From Curtobacterium sp. 9128 (GTDB lineage Bacteria; Actinomycetota; Actinomycetes; Actinomycetales; Microbacteriaceae), in NCBI RefSeq assembly GCF_007673775.1, contig NZ_VEAF01000005.1, positions 62,001 through 126,000 on the forward strand: 64,000 nucleotides of DNA, in the 5' to 3' direction. The notes under the pieces are model-generated. The model saw only the letters and a program-made list of their open reading frames with translations, made no database searches and was not told the origin of the DNA. Each line of letters starts with the position of its first letter. The first letter of the stretch is position 1. The position numbers and the translations under genes are program-made. Shown one piece after another: positions 55,351 through 63,919 of the stretch.

Positions 55351-56684
55351 CGCCCGTCGATGCCGATCGCGGCCTCGAGCGCGGCGCGCTCCACGTCGCC
55401 GACGACCGCGGTGACCCGGGGGCGGGTCAGCAGGTCGCGCGCGAGGTCGAGCACGTCGCCCGTCGTCACCCGGTCGACCCGGGCGAGGGCGGTCTCGAGG
55501 TCGGTGAACTCCCCCGTGCCGAGCTCCGCCCGGCCGAGGCGGGTCATCCGCGCGTCGGAGTCCTCGAGTGACAGGGTCACCGCGCCCTCGATCTGCCCCT
55601 TGGCCCGGCGGAGTTCGTCGTCCGTGATGCCGTCGTCGACCATCTTGGCGAACTCGGCGTCGATGATCTCGACGACACCCGCGACCTTGTCCGGCGCGCA
55701 CCCCGCGTAGACGCCGAACGCGCCGTTGTCGAGGTAGGCCGGGGCGAAGGACGACACGGCGTAGGCGAGACCTCGGCGCTCCCGGACCTCCTGGAAGAGG
55801 CGGGAGCTCATGCCGCCCCCGAGCACGGCGTTCAGGACGCTGAGGACCGGACGGCGGTCGTCGCGGAGGTCGAGCCCCTGCGACCCGCGGAGCATGCTGA
55901 CCTGCTCGGTCGGACGGTGGATCACGGCGAGCTGCTCGGTGACGGGGTCCGCCGCCGGCTGAGCGGTGCGTCGTGCCACGGGTGTCGCCCGGCCGGCGCC
56001 CTGGAAGACCTGCTCGACGAGGTCGCAGAACCGGTCGTGGTCGACGGCACCGGCCGCGGTGACGACGAGGCCGTTCGGTGCGTAGTGCTCCGCGTAGTGG
56101 GCCAGGACGTCGTCGCGCTGGACGGCACGGATGCTGTCCGGGGTGCCGCCGATCGGTCGGCCGAGCGCGTGCCCGTCGAAGGCCGCGGCGAAGAACGCCT
56201 CACCGGCCAGGTCGGCGGAGTCGTCCGCCGCCATCGCGAGCTCTTCGAGGATGACGCCCCGCTCGACGTCGAAGGCCTGGGGTTCGAGGACGGAGTCGGT
56301 GACCATGTCGCCGATCACCTGCACGGCCATCGGGACGTCGGTGTCCCGCACCCGTGCGTAGTAGCACGTGTACTCCTTGGCCGTCGCGGCGTTGTGCTCG
56401 CCACCGACGGAGTCGAACGCCACGGCGATGTCGAGGGCGCTGCGCGTCGAGGTGCCCTTGAACAGCAGGTGCTCGAGGAAGTGGGTGGACCCGTACTGCC
56501 CCGGGCGCTCGTCCCGCGAACCGACACCGACCCAGTACCCGATGCTCGTCGAGTGGGACGCCGGAACGGCCTCGGTCAACACGCGCACGCCGGACGGGAG
56601 GACGGTTCGGCGGACGAAGGTCCCGCCGGACGTCAGGAACGACGTGTCCGGGGCCTCGAGTGGCAACGGCACTGGGTGGTTCAT
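55347..56684 (-). CDS. M16 family zinc peptidase
   Basis: A 445-residue pitrilysin/processing-peptidase-like protein. Inverted zinc motif HFLEHLLFKGT near 68 (HxxEH) with the distal Glu in VERGVILEELAMAADD; C-terminal inactive-half features GGGMSSRLFQEVRERRGLAYAV. In actinobacteria it usually follows pnp; here a TetR gene, a PEBP gene and a palindrome region separate them. Substrate unknown. Confidence 0.95.
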   Translation of the reverse strand: MNHPVPLPLEAPDTSFLTSGGTFVRRTVLPSGVRVLTEAVPASHSTSIGYWVGVGSRDERPGQYGSTHFLEHLLFKGTSTRSALDIAVAFDSVGGEHNAATAKEYTCYYARVRDTDVPMAVQVIGDMVTDSVLEPQAFDVERGVILEELAMAADDSADLAGEAFFAAAFDGHALGRPIGGTPDSIRAVQRDDVLAHYAEHYAPNGLVVTAAGAVDHDRFCDLVEQVFQGAGRATPVARRTAQPAADPVTEQLAVIHRPTEQVSMLRGSQGLDLRDDRRPVLSVLNAVLGGGMSSRLFQEVRERRGLAYAVSSFAPAYLDNGAFGVYAGCAPDKVAGVVEIIDAEFAKMVDDGITDDELRRAKGQIEGAVTLSLEDSDARMTRLGRAELGTGEFTDLETALARVDRVTTGDVLDLARDLLTRPRVTAVVGDVERAALEAAIGIDGR

Positions 56685-56762
56685 CGCGGTCGAGCCTACT
56701 GAGGTTCCCCGCGTGTGGTCGGAGGTCCGAGCGTGTGCCTCGAAATGGGGTACAGATGAGGC

Positions 56763-56803
56763 GGACAGACTGACTTGTCTGTCTGTCCTCATCGTGCTAC
56801 AGT
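56763..56803 (+). promoter_or_regulatory. Promoter with inverted repeat upstream of a TetR gene
   Basis: GGACAGAC (56763-56770) and GTCTGTCC (56781-56788) are inverted; a tighter pair, GACAGAC-N6-GTCTGTC, spans 56764-56783. They overlap TTGTCT (56775-56780), which with TACAGT at 56798-56803 (17-base spacer) looks like a sigma-70-type promoter driving the TetR gene. Probably autoregulated. Confidence 0.65.
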
Positions 56804-56922
56804 CGTTCTCACCGGATCGGTAGCCCCCCTAGATTCCGATCCGGTGGCTCGGGACATCAGTCCTCGGCGGCACGAGTCCCCCCGCTCAGCCGCGGAGCCG
56901 ATGAGTCCCAAGGAGCCACGCT

Positions 56923-57573
56923 GTGACGGTCGATTCCCCCCAACCGGCCGTCCAGCGTCTCCTTGGGCCGAGCAATCCGAACCTCGCGTCGCCGGGCGGG
57001 TCGAGCGTCCCCCCGGCTCCCCGCTCCGGCGGCGCGAAGGTCCGCATCCTCGAGACCGCGACCCGGCTCTTCTATGAGGAGGGCATCCACAGCGTCGGCG
57101 TCGACCGCCTCATCTCCGAGGCGAGTGTCACGAAGGCGACGTTCTACAAGCACTACGGGTCGAAGGACAACCTGATCCTGGCCTACATCCGCGGCCAGCA
57201 CGACCGGGTCCGGGCGCGCTTCGAGCAGCTCGTCGCCGACGCGCTCGACGCGCAGCACGCCGTCCGCGCGTGGGTCGCCGCCGTCTCCACCGAGGTGAAC
57301 GAGGCCGAGTTCCGCGGCTGCGCGTTCCTCAACGCGGCCGCCGAGTACCACTACCCGCGCGACCCCGTCCGCGAGGTCGTCTCGAGCCACCGCGACTGGT
57401 ACACCGAGCAGCTCGCCGACCTCCTGCAGGCATCGGGCCACCCGCTCCCAGGGGACGGCGCCGACGAGCTCATGCTCGCCCGCGACGGCGCGATGTCCGG
57501 TGCGTACGCCGGCGACGCGATCGCGGCGACGGCGGCGCTCGGCCGCGTCGCGGAACGCGTCCTCGCGTCCTGA
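56923..57573 (+). CDS. TetR family transcriptional regulator
   Basis: 216 residues, GTG start with AAGGAG eight bases upstream. After a Pro/Ser-rich segment of about 38 residues the HTH reads KVRILETATRLFYEEGIHSVGVDRLISEASVTKATFYKHYGSKDNL. The ligand domain contains EFRGCAFLNAAAEYHYPRDPVREVV, seen in TetR proteins linked to electrophile or quinone response. Promoter with inverted repeats lies upstream; the target may be the PEBP gene downstream or only itself. Confidence 0.9.
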   Translation: MTVDSPQPAVQRLLGPSNPNLASPGGSSVPPAPRSGGAKVRILETATRLFYEEGIHSVGVDRLISEASVTKATFYKHYGSKDNLILAYIRGQHDRVRARFEQLVADALDAQHAVRAWVAAVSTEVNEAEFRGCAFLNAAAEYHYPRDPVREVVSSHRDWYTEQLADLLQASGHPLPGDGADELMLARDGAMSGAYAGDAIAATAALGRVAERVLAS

Positions 57574-57669
57574 CCACGCCGCGCATGCCGGGAGGCCCGT
57601 GGCGGGCAGACTCCGAGCCTCCTGTCCGGTCTGCGGTCGTCTCCAGGGCGGCGGTGGTTGCCTGGGCGC

Positions 57670-58197
57670 ATGGCCAACGACCCGCTCTGGCGCCTCCCCG
57701 AGGTGCCCACCTTCTCCCTCACCAGCCCCGACTTCACCGACGGCGGCGAACTGCCGACGTCCGCCCGCGGTGGTGACACCGGCGGAGCGGACCGCTCCCC
57801 CGCGCTCACGTGGTCCGGCGCTCCCGAGGACACGCAGAGCTACGTCCTCACCGTGTACGACCCCGACGCCCCGACGGGCTCGGGCTTCTGGCACTGGTGC
57901 GTGTCGGACATCCCGGGCGACGTGACCTCGCTCGAGGCCGGTGCCGGGACCGATGACGCCCTGCTGCCCGCGGCCGCGCTCCGTCGGCACAACGAGTACG
58001 GCTCGGACACCTACCTCGGTGCGGCGCCACCCGCCGGGCACGGGGCGCACCGGTACTTCTTCACGCTCAGCGCACTCGACGTGCCGCTGCTCGAGGTCCC
58101 GGCCGACGCGACCCCCGCGGTCGTCGGCTTCATGCTGCGTGACCACCTCCTCGCGCGTGCGGTGCTGATGGGCACGCAGGAGACCCCCGCGGCGTAG
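57670..58197 (+). CDS. YbhB/YbcL family PEBP (Raf kinase inhibitor-like) protein
   Basis: 175 residues. The phosphatidylethanolamine-binding-protein fold is marked by SPALTWSGAPEDTQSYVLTVYDPDAPTGSGFWHWCVSDIP, with the anion pocket, and later GAAPPAGHGAHRYFFTLSALD and HLLARAVLMGTQ. Cytoplasmic; no signal peptide. Function in bacteria unclear. It ends in a convergent gap with pnp that carries two large palindromes. Confidence 0.92.
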   Translation: MANDPLWRLPEVPTFSLTSPDFTDGGELPTSARGGDTGGADRSPALTWSGAPEDTQSYVLTVYDPDAPTGSGFWHWCVSDIPGDVTSLEAGAGTDDALLPAAALRRHNEYGSDTYLGAAPPAGHGAHRYFFTLSALDVPLLEVPADATPAVVGFMLRDHLLARAVLMGTQETPAA

Positions 58198-58279
58198 GGG
58201 TCCGGCGCGAGCACTCCCCCGCGGACCCGCCCGCCGCCCCTTCCGACTCGGCGCCCCTTACCCGCCCTTCCGACTCGGA

Positions 58280-58317
58280 ACGACAACGTCGATGTCGTAC
58301 GACATCGACGTTGTCGT
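58280..58317. repeat. 38-bp perfect palindrome in the PEBP-pnp gap
   Basis: A perfect palindrome without spacer, centre between 58298 and 58299; the core reads CGATGTCGTACGACATCG. It lies in a 300-base convergent gap (58198-58497) that has no gene, shared with the related palindrome at 58354-58389. Terminator or protein-binding element; no T-run. Confidence 0.8.
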
Positions 58318-58353
58318 CGTCTCGGCGAGTGAGCAGGTGCACGAGCGAGGGAG

Positions 58354-58389
58354 CGACAGGGTCGACGTCGTACGACAGCGACCGTGTCG
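58354..58389. repeat. Second, imperfect palindrome with the same core
   Basis: 36 bases, centre between 58371 and 58372, core CGTCGTACGACAG, with a few mismatches in the arms. Shares the GTCGTACGAC centre with the perfect palindrome 73 bases to the left, so the two look like copies of one element. Confidence 0.65.
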
Positions 58390-58497
58390 TTCGGGGTCGA
58401 CCCCGCAAGAGGACCACGCGGGCACGCCCCACACACGCGGAACGGCCGCCGCCCCGGGGGACGACGGCCGTTCGTGGCGCTGTCAGGCGCGGGGTGG

Positions 58498-60771
58498 TCA
58501 GCCCTCGGCCGGCGCCTCGGCGTGCGACGCGTGGTCGTCACGGCCCTCGGTGTCGACGTCGTCGGCAACGACCGGCGCGAGCGAGAGCTTGCCGCGGTCG
58601 TCCACCTTGGTGACCTCGACCAGGATCTTCTGGCCGACGCCGAGGACGTCCTCGACGTTCTCCACGCGCTTGCCACCGGCGAGCTTGCGCACCTCGGAGA
58701 CGTGCAGCAGCCCGTCACGGCCCGGGAGCAGCGACACGAAGGCGCCGAACGTGGCGATCTTCACGACGGTGCCGAGGAACTGGTCCCCGATCTCCGGGTT
58801 GGTCGGGTTGGCGATCGCGTTGACCTGCGCACGCGCGGCCTCGGCGGACGGACCGTCGACGGCGCCGATGTACACGGTGCCGTCGTCCTCGATGGAGATG
58901 TCGGCGCCGGTCTCGTCCTGGATGCCGTTGATCGTCTTGCCCTTCGGGCCGATCAGCTCGCCGATCTTGTCGACGGGGATCTGCACGGAGATGACACGCG
59001 GCGCGGTGTCCGCCATCTCGTCGGGGGCGTCGATCGCCTCGGTCAGCACGCCGAGGATGGCCGAGCGGGCCTCCTTGGCCTGCTTGAGCGCGGCGTCGAG
59101 CACGCTCGAGGGGATGCCGTCGAGCTTGGTGTCGAGCTGGATCGCGGTGACGAACTCCGAGGTACCGGCGACCTTGAAGTCCATGTCGCCGAGGGCGTCT
59201 TCGGCACCGAGGATGTCGGTCAGCGCCGCGTAGCGGGTCTGACCGTCGACGGTGTCGGAGACGAGGCCCATCGCGATGCCCGCGACCGGGGCCTTGAGCG
59301 GCACACCGGCGTTGAGGAGCGACAGGGTCGAGGCGCAGACGGAGCCCATCGACGTCGAGCCGTTGGAGCCGAGCGCCTCGGACACCTGACGGATCGCGTA
59401 CGGGAACTCCTCACGCGACGGCAGCACCGGCACGAGGGCGCGCTCGGCGAGGAAGCCGTGCCCGATCTCGCGACGCTTCGGCGACCCCACGCGGCCGGTC
59501 TCACCGGTCGAGTAGGGCGGGAAGTTGTAGTGGTGCAGGTAGCGCTTCTTCGTGACGGGCGACAGCGAGTCGATCTGCTGCTCCATCTTGAGCATGTTCA
59601 GCGTGGTGACGCCGAGGATCTGCGTCTCGCCGCGCTGGAAGATCGCCGAACCGTGCACGCGCGGGATCACGGCGACCTCGGCGTCGAGCGGCCGGATGTC
59701 GGCGAGACCACGGCCGTCCATGCGGACCTGCTCGGTCAGGATGCGGCCGCGGACGACCTTCTTCGTGACCGACTTGTACGCGGCGCTGACCTGGCCGTTG
59801 GCCGACTCCGGGAGCGAACCGTCGGCGACCTTCGCGGCGACGGCCTCCTTGACGCGGGCCTTGAGGGCGTCGTCGGCGTCCTGGCGCTCGAGCTTGCCGG
59901 CGATCTTGTAGACGTCGCCGAGCTCGGTGAGCGCGACGGCCTCGACGGCCTCGTAGACCTCGGGGGCGTACGGCGGGAAGACCGGGTAGTCCTGGATCTC
60001 CTTGGCCGACTGGGCGGCCATCTTCGCCTGTGCCTCGACGAGGACCTTGAGGAACGGCTTGGCCGCCTCGAGGCCCTGCGCGACGATCGCCTCGTCGGGC
60101 TTCGTGGCACCGCCCTGGATGAGGTCCCAGCTGTGCTCGGTGGCCTCGGCCTCGACCATCATGATCGCGACGTCCTCGTTGCCCTGCTCGTCGGTGACGA
60201 CGCGGCCGGCGACGGTGAGGTCGAACACGGCCTCGGCGAGCTGCGACGCCTTCGGGAACGCGACCCACTGGTCGCCGATGAGCGCGAGGCGCACACCCGC
60301 GATCGGGCCGGAGAACGGCAGACCGGAGATCTGCGTCGACGCCGATGCGGCGTTGATGGCCAGGGCGTCGTAGAACTCGTCCGGCGCGATGCTCAGGACG
60401 GTGATGACGATCTGGACCTCGTTGCGGAGACCGTCGACGAACGACGGGCGGAGCGGCCGGTCGATGAGTCGGCAGACGAGGATCGCCTCGGTCGACGGGC
60501 GGCCTTCGCGACGGAAGAACGAGCCGGGGATCTTGCCGGCGGCGTACGAGCGCTCCTCGACGTCGACCGTCAGGGGGAAGAAGTCGAAGCCCTCACGCGG
60601 GTGCTTGCCGGCGCTCGTGGCCGAGAGCAGCATGGTCTCTTCGTCCAGGTACGCCGCGACGGCGCCCTGTGCCTGCTGTGCGAGACGGCCGGTCTCGAAC
60701 CGGACCGTCCTGGTGCCGTAGCGACCGTTGTCGATGATCGCTTCAGCGAACTTGATCTCGGGACCCTCCAA
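58498..60771 (-). CDS. pnp: Polyribonucleotide nucleotidyltransferase
   Basis: A 757-residue phosphorolytic 3'-5' exonuclease of RNA decay. TTG start at 60771 with GGAGG seven bases upstream ([19 protein letters not shown]). First RNase PH domain with [26 protein letters not shown]; second with [28 protein letters not shown] domain [22 protein letters not shown]1 domain [28 protein letters not shown]. The 279 bases between it and the secreted-protein gene hold no gene. Confidence 0.98.
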   Translation of the reverse strand: MEGPEIKFAEAIIDNGRYGTRTVRFETGRLAQQAQGAVAAYLDEETMLLSATSAGKHPREGFDFFPLTVDVEERSYAAGKIPGSFFRREGRPSTEAILVCRLIDRPLRPSFVDGLRNEVQIVITVLSIAPDEFYDALAINAASASTQISGLPFSGPIAGVRLALIGDQWVAFPKASQLAEAVFDLTVAGRVVTDEQGNEDVAIMMVEAEATEHSWDLIQGGATKPDEAIVAQGLEAAKPFLKVLVEAQAKMAAQSAKEIQDYPVFPPYAPEVYEAVEAVALTELGDVYKIAGKLERQDADDALKARVKEAVAAKVADGSLPESANGQVSAAYKSVTKKVVRGRILTEQVRMDGRGLADIRPLDAEVAVIPRVHGSAIFQRGETQILGVTTLNMLKMEQQIDSLSPVTKKRYLHHYNFPPYSTGETGRVGSPKRREIGHGFLAERALVPVLPSREEFPYAIRQVSEALGSNGSTSMGSVCASTLSLLNAGVPLKAPVAGIAMGLVSDTVDGQTRYAALTDILGAEDALGDMDFKVAGTSEFVTAIQLDTKLDGIPSSVLDAALKQAKEARSAILGVLTEAIDAPDEMADTAPRVISVQIPVDKIGELIGPKGKTINGIQDETGADISIEDDGTVYIGAVDGPSAEAARAQVNAIANPTNPEIGDQFLGTVVKIATFGAFVSLLPGRDGLLHVSEVRKLAGGKRVENVEDVLGVGQKILVEVTKVDDRGKLSLAPVVADDVDTEGRDDHASHAEAPAEG

Positions 60772-61050
60772 GAGGATGCCTCCTTGCGTCTGTGATGCAG
60801 CAGACCCGGCCTCGGGCACACGCGTGCACGTGCGCTCCACGACGCGGAACGCATGTCTGGCCAGCAGTAGAAGCAGTCGGGAGGGTCATGGCCCGCATGC
60901 CACCACCGATGACCAGCTTCGTGCCGGTCTGCGTGCGGTGTTGTGTGGCGTCCGGGGAAACGGTCCTCGGACGGGACGACTTTAGCATTCCGCCGTGGAT
61001 CGACGGCGAGGCTCGTGGCGAGCGGGCGTGTCCCCGGTAACGTTCGTCGC

Positions 61051-62223
61051 ATGCGTCGATCCCCTGCCAGACGCGTACTCGTCGCGGCTGCGGTCGTCGT
61101 CGGTGCGCTCGTCGCCCCGGTCGTGACCGCCTCCCCCGCGAGTGCGACGGACTACCCGACGTGGCAGGACGTGCAGAACGCCAAGGGCAACGAGGCGGCG
61201 AAGGCCGCCGAGGTGCAGACGGTCCAGGCGGCGTTGCAGTCCGCGCAGGCCGAGGCCGCGACCAAGTCGCAGGCCGCGCTCGACGCATCCGCGAAGGCGA
61301 CAGCGGCCGAGGCGGACCTCAGCGAGGCCACCCAGACCGCGACGAGCCTCCAGGCCCAGGCCGACCAGGCCGCGGCGACCGCCGAACGCGCGCAGACGCG
61401 GGCGGGGCAGCTCGCCGCGAACCTGTACCGCGACGGCTCGACCGACCAGATGACCACGCGCATCGCGACCGCGAAGGACCCGAGCCAGCTGCTCTACCAG
61501 CTCGGTGCGATGGACCAGCTGTCCACCACGTGGGACGGCGTGCTCGACGAGGCCTCGGTCGCGGCGAAGACGGCGTCGTCGCTGCACGACCAGGCCACCA
61601 GGGCCGAGCGCGAGCGTGCGTCGCTCGCTGCCGCCGCCGAGCAGCGCTCGAGCGAAGCAGCGGCCGCGCAGAAGACCGCCGACGCGGCCGTCGCCAGCAC
61701 GCAGCAGCACAGCAACGAGCTGTACGCCCAGCTGGCGTCGCTCCAGGACACGACCGCCGCGACCGAGCAGCAGTACGAGGTCGGGCAGGCCGTCGCCGCC
61801 CAGGCCGCCGAGCAGGCCCGCCTGGCGCAGGCCGCCGCCGCGGCCGCGGCCCGGACCCACACCCCGAGCACCAGCGACACGTCCTACCCCAGCACGGACG
61901 GCGTGACGGTCGATCCGGCCGGCGCCAAGGCGTACGCGCGGAGCGTCCTCGGCAACTACGGGTGGGGTGACGACCAGTACGGCTGCCTCGTCTCGCTCTG
62001 GACGCAGGAGTCGGGCTGGCGCGCGAACGCCCTGAACTCCTCGAGCGGGGCGTACGGCATCCCGCAGGCGCTCCCGGCGAGCAAGCTCGCGGCCGCCGGC
62101 GCGGACTGGCGGACGAACCAGAACACCCAGATCAACTGGGGCCTGGCCTACATCAAGTCGAGCTACGGGTCGCCGTGCGGGGCGTGGAACCACGAGATGA
62201 GCGTCAACCCGCACTGGTACTGA
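61051..62223 (+). CDS. Secreted coiled-coil protein with lysozyme-like C-terminus
   Basis: 390 residues. Signal peptide (RRVLVAAAVVVGALVAPVVTASPASA, cleavage after ASA). Residues about 35-265 are an Ala/Gln/Glu coiled coil, like the regulators and hydrolases that act on peptidoglycan. A flexible linker (THTPSTSDTSYPSTD) leads to a C-terminal domain of about 100 residues with GCLVSLWTQESGWRANALNSSSGAYGIPQAL, matching the transglycosylase-like Glu (in QESGW) and the substrate-groove motif, then AYIKSSYGSPCGAW. Likely cell-wall lytic; separates pnp from rpsO together with the next two genes. Confidence 0.82.
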   Translation: MRRSPARRVLVAAAVVVGALVAPVVTASPASATDYPTWQDVQNAKGNEAAKAAEVQTVQAALQSAQAEAATKSQAALDASAKATAAEADLSEATQTATSLQAQADQAAATAERAQTRAGQLAANLYRDGSTDQMTTRIATAKDPSQLLYQLGAMDQLSTTWDGVLDEASVAAKTASSLHDQATRAERERASLAAAAEQRSSEAAAAQKTADAAVASTQQHSNELYAQLASLQDTTAATEQQYEVGQAVAAQAAEQARLAQAAAAAAARTHTPSTSDTSYPSTDGVTVDPAGAKAYARSVLGNYGWGDDQYGCLVSLWTQESGWRANALNSSSGAYGIPQALPASKLAAAGADWRTNQNTQINWGLAYIKSSYGSPCGAWNHEMSVNPHWY

Positions 62224-62243
62224 CCGCTCGGTACGGTGTCCCG

Positions 62244-62753
62244 GTGGACATCACCGTCGAGCCCGTCCGTCGCGACCACGCCGCCGCGATCGTCGCCGCC
62301 GAGGACGCGGCCACGATCCGCTGGCTGAGCGGCGGCCGCAGCACGGTCGAGAGCACCGCGGCGTGGATCGACCGGCTCGACGCCGACGCGGCGGCCGGTG
62401 CCGGCAAGCGGGCGTTCGCGATCCTGGCGGACGGTGCATGCGTCGGGACGATCGACTACGACCCGGACTTGACAGACGGCCTGGAGCCCGACGACGTCAA
62501 CATCGCCTACGGGATCGCGCCCTGGATGCGCGGGAAGGGCCTGTCGGCGATCGCCGTCGAGCAGATCTGTGACCGGATCCGCGCCGCGGGCGTCGGGACG
62601 CGCGCCGCCATCCGCGCGGAGGTGGACAACCGGGCGTCAGCGCGGGTCGCGGAGCGCGCCGGGTTCACCTTCGTCCGCGAGTTCGACAGCGCGATCGACG
62701 TCGACGCGGCGGGCCGGCCGGTCCGGTTCCGGCTGTACGTCCGACCGCTCTAG
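62244..62753 (+). CDS. GNAT family N-acetyltransferase
   Basis: About 169 residues from a GTG at 62244. RimJ/RimL-like layout: GTIDYDPDLTDGLEPDDVNIAYGIAPWMRGKGLSAIAVEQI covers the acetyl-CoA site, then VDNRASARVAERAGFTFVREF. Substrate unknown. Overlaps the next gene convergently by four bases. Confidence 0.85.
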   Translation: MDITVEPVRRDHAAAIVAAEDAATIRWLSGGRSTVESTAAWIDRLDADAAAGAGKRAFAILADGACVGTIDYDPDLTDGLEPDDVNIAYGIAPWMRGKGLSAIAVEQICDRIRAAGVGTRAAIRAEVDNRASARVAERAGFTFVREFDSAIDVDAAGRPVRFRLYVRPL

Positions 62754-63373
62754 TGGCCGAGGCCGCCGAGCATGCTGGCGAAGTCGGGCACGTCCGGCAG
62801 TGCGTCCGCGTCCTGCGCTGACCGACGGGAGGCCCGGGTCATCCAGGCGAGGTCCGCTCCGGCCCGGCGGATGCGACCGTCGAGGGCCGCCTGGTCGCCC
62901 TGGGTGCCCCAGTCGTCGGTCGCGGCGAACACCCCGGTGGGCACGACGGCCGCGCGGAGGTAGGCGAACACCGGACGCATCGCGTGCTCGAGCGCCAGGG
63001 AGTGTCGCGCTGTGCCGCCCGTCGCCCCGAGCAGGACCGGCATGTCGGCGAGGGCGTCCTTGTCCATGACGTCGAGGAACGACTTCGCCAGACCGCTCAT
63101 GCCGGCGGTGAAGATCGGCGACACGAAGACGAGCGCGTCGGCCTCGACGACGGCCGCGGTCGCGGCGGCCAGGGCCGGGGCCTGGAAGCCCGTCAGCATC
63201 GCGTCGGTGATCTCGTGCGCGAGCGGGCGGAGGTCGACGTGCACGACGCGGGTCGGGCCTCCTGTCCGGTCGTCGTCGAGCGCGGCGACCGTGGAGGCGG
63301 CCAGGCGGTCGGCGAGCAGGCGGGTCGACGACGGCTCGGAGAGCCCGGCGGAGACGACGGCGATGGTGGTCAT
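62750..63373 (-). CDS. NADPH-dependent FMN reductase family protein (CE1759-like)
   Basis: A 207-residue flavodoxin-fold reductase: VVSAGLSEPSSTRLLADRLA at the N-terminus (FMN phosphate loop), ALVFVSPIFTAGMSGLAKSFLDVMD near 78, and VLLGATGGTARHSLALEHAMRPVFAYL. Resembles the FMN reductases that partner luciferase-like monooxygenases in actinobacteria; no such partner is in the window. Two copies of the dispersed GGACGGGAGGC-type motif lie inside the gene (near 62828 and 63258). Confidence 0.85.
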   Translation of the reverse strand: MTTIAVVSAGLSEPSSTRLLADRLAASTVAALDDDRTGGPTRVVHVDLRPLAHEITDAMLTGFQAPALAAATAAVVEADALVFVSPIFTAGMSGLAKSFLDVMDKDALADMPVLLGATGGTARHSLALEHAMRPVFAYLRAAVVPTGVFAATDDWGTQGDQAALDGRIRRAGADLAWMTRASRRSAQDADALPDVPDFASMLGGLGH

Positions 63374-63453
63374 GGTGAGTCCCGACTTTCGATGCGTTTG
63401 CATGAACACTACCCGGAACGACGGGACGGCCGCCACCATTCCCGCAACGAGGA

Positions 63454-63487
63454 ACGCCCCGGTCCTCCTGGTGGAGGACCGGGGCGT
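63454..63487 (-). terminator. Hairpin after rpsO
   Basis: ACGCCCCGGTCCTCC (63454-63468) pairs with GGAGGACCGGGGCGT (63473-63487), loop TGGT, about 40 bases past the rpsO stop on the minus strand. Confidence 0.8.
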
Positions 63488-63529
63488 CCGGTCGAGCAGT
63501 GGCTGCGAGTCGACCAGCGGCGCTGTCGG

Positions 63530-63799
63530 TTATCGGCGCAGGCCGAGGCGCTCGATGAGCGCACGGTAGCGGCTGATGTCGACGTCGGAGAGGTACCCGA
63601 GGAGACGGCGGCGCTGACCGACCATGAGCAGCAGACCACGACGCGAGTGGTGGTCGTGCTTGTGCTCCTTGAGGTGCTCGTTCAGGTCGTTGATACGACG
63701 CGTCAGAACGGCGACCTGGACCTCGGGGGATCCGGTGTCGCCCGGGTGGGTCGCGTACTCTTCGATGATCTCCTGCTTGACCTTCGCGTCAAGTGCCAT
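63530..63799 (-). CDS. rpsO: Ribosomal protein S15
   Basis: 89 residues, start ATG at 63799 with AGGGGATC upstream. Full-length uS15: [74 protein letters not shown]. Binds 16S rRNA early in 30S assembly. pnp usually follows directly; here three genes intervene. Confidence 0.99.
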   Translation of the reverse strand: MALDAKVKQEIIEEYATHPGDTGSPEVQVAVLTRRINDLNEHLKEHKHDHHSRRGLLLMVGQRRRLLGYLSDVDISRYRALIERLGLRR

Positions 63800-63919
63800 G
63801 GATGATCCCCTCTCTGTCCGTTGCGCGGTGCCCACACCGAATGCGTGAGCGCTCTTGATCCGCGGCCGTTCGACGGCAACCGGAGAAGCCTACCAGACCG
63901 CCGCCCGCGCCCGGGTGCG

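Noticed and set aside
60743..61288. Minus-strand frames over the pnp leader
   Set aside because: They overlap the pnp leader and the signal-peptide end of the divergent secreted-protein gene and show no conserved motif.
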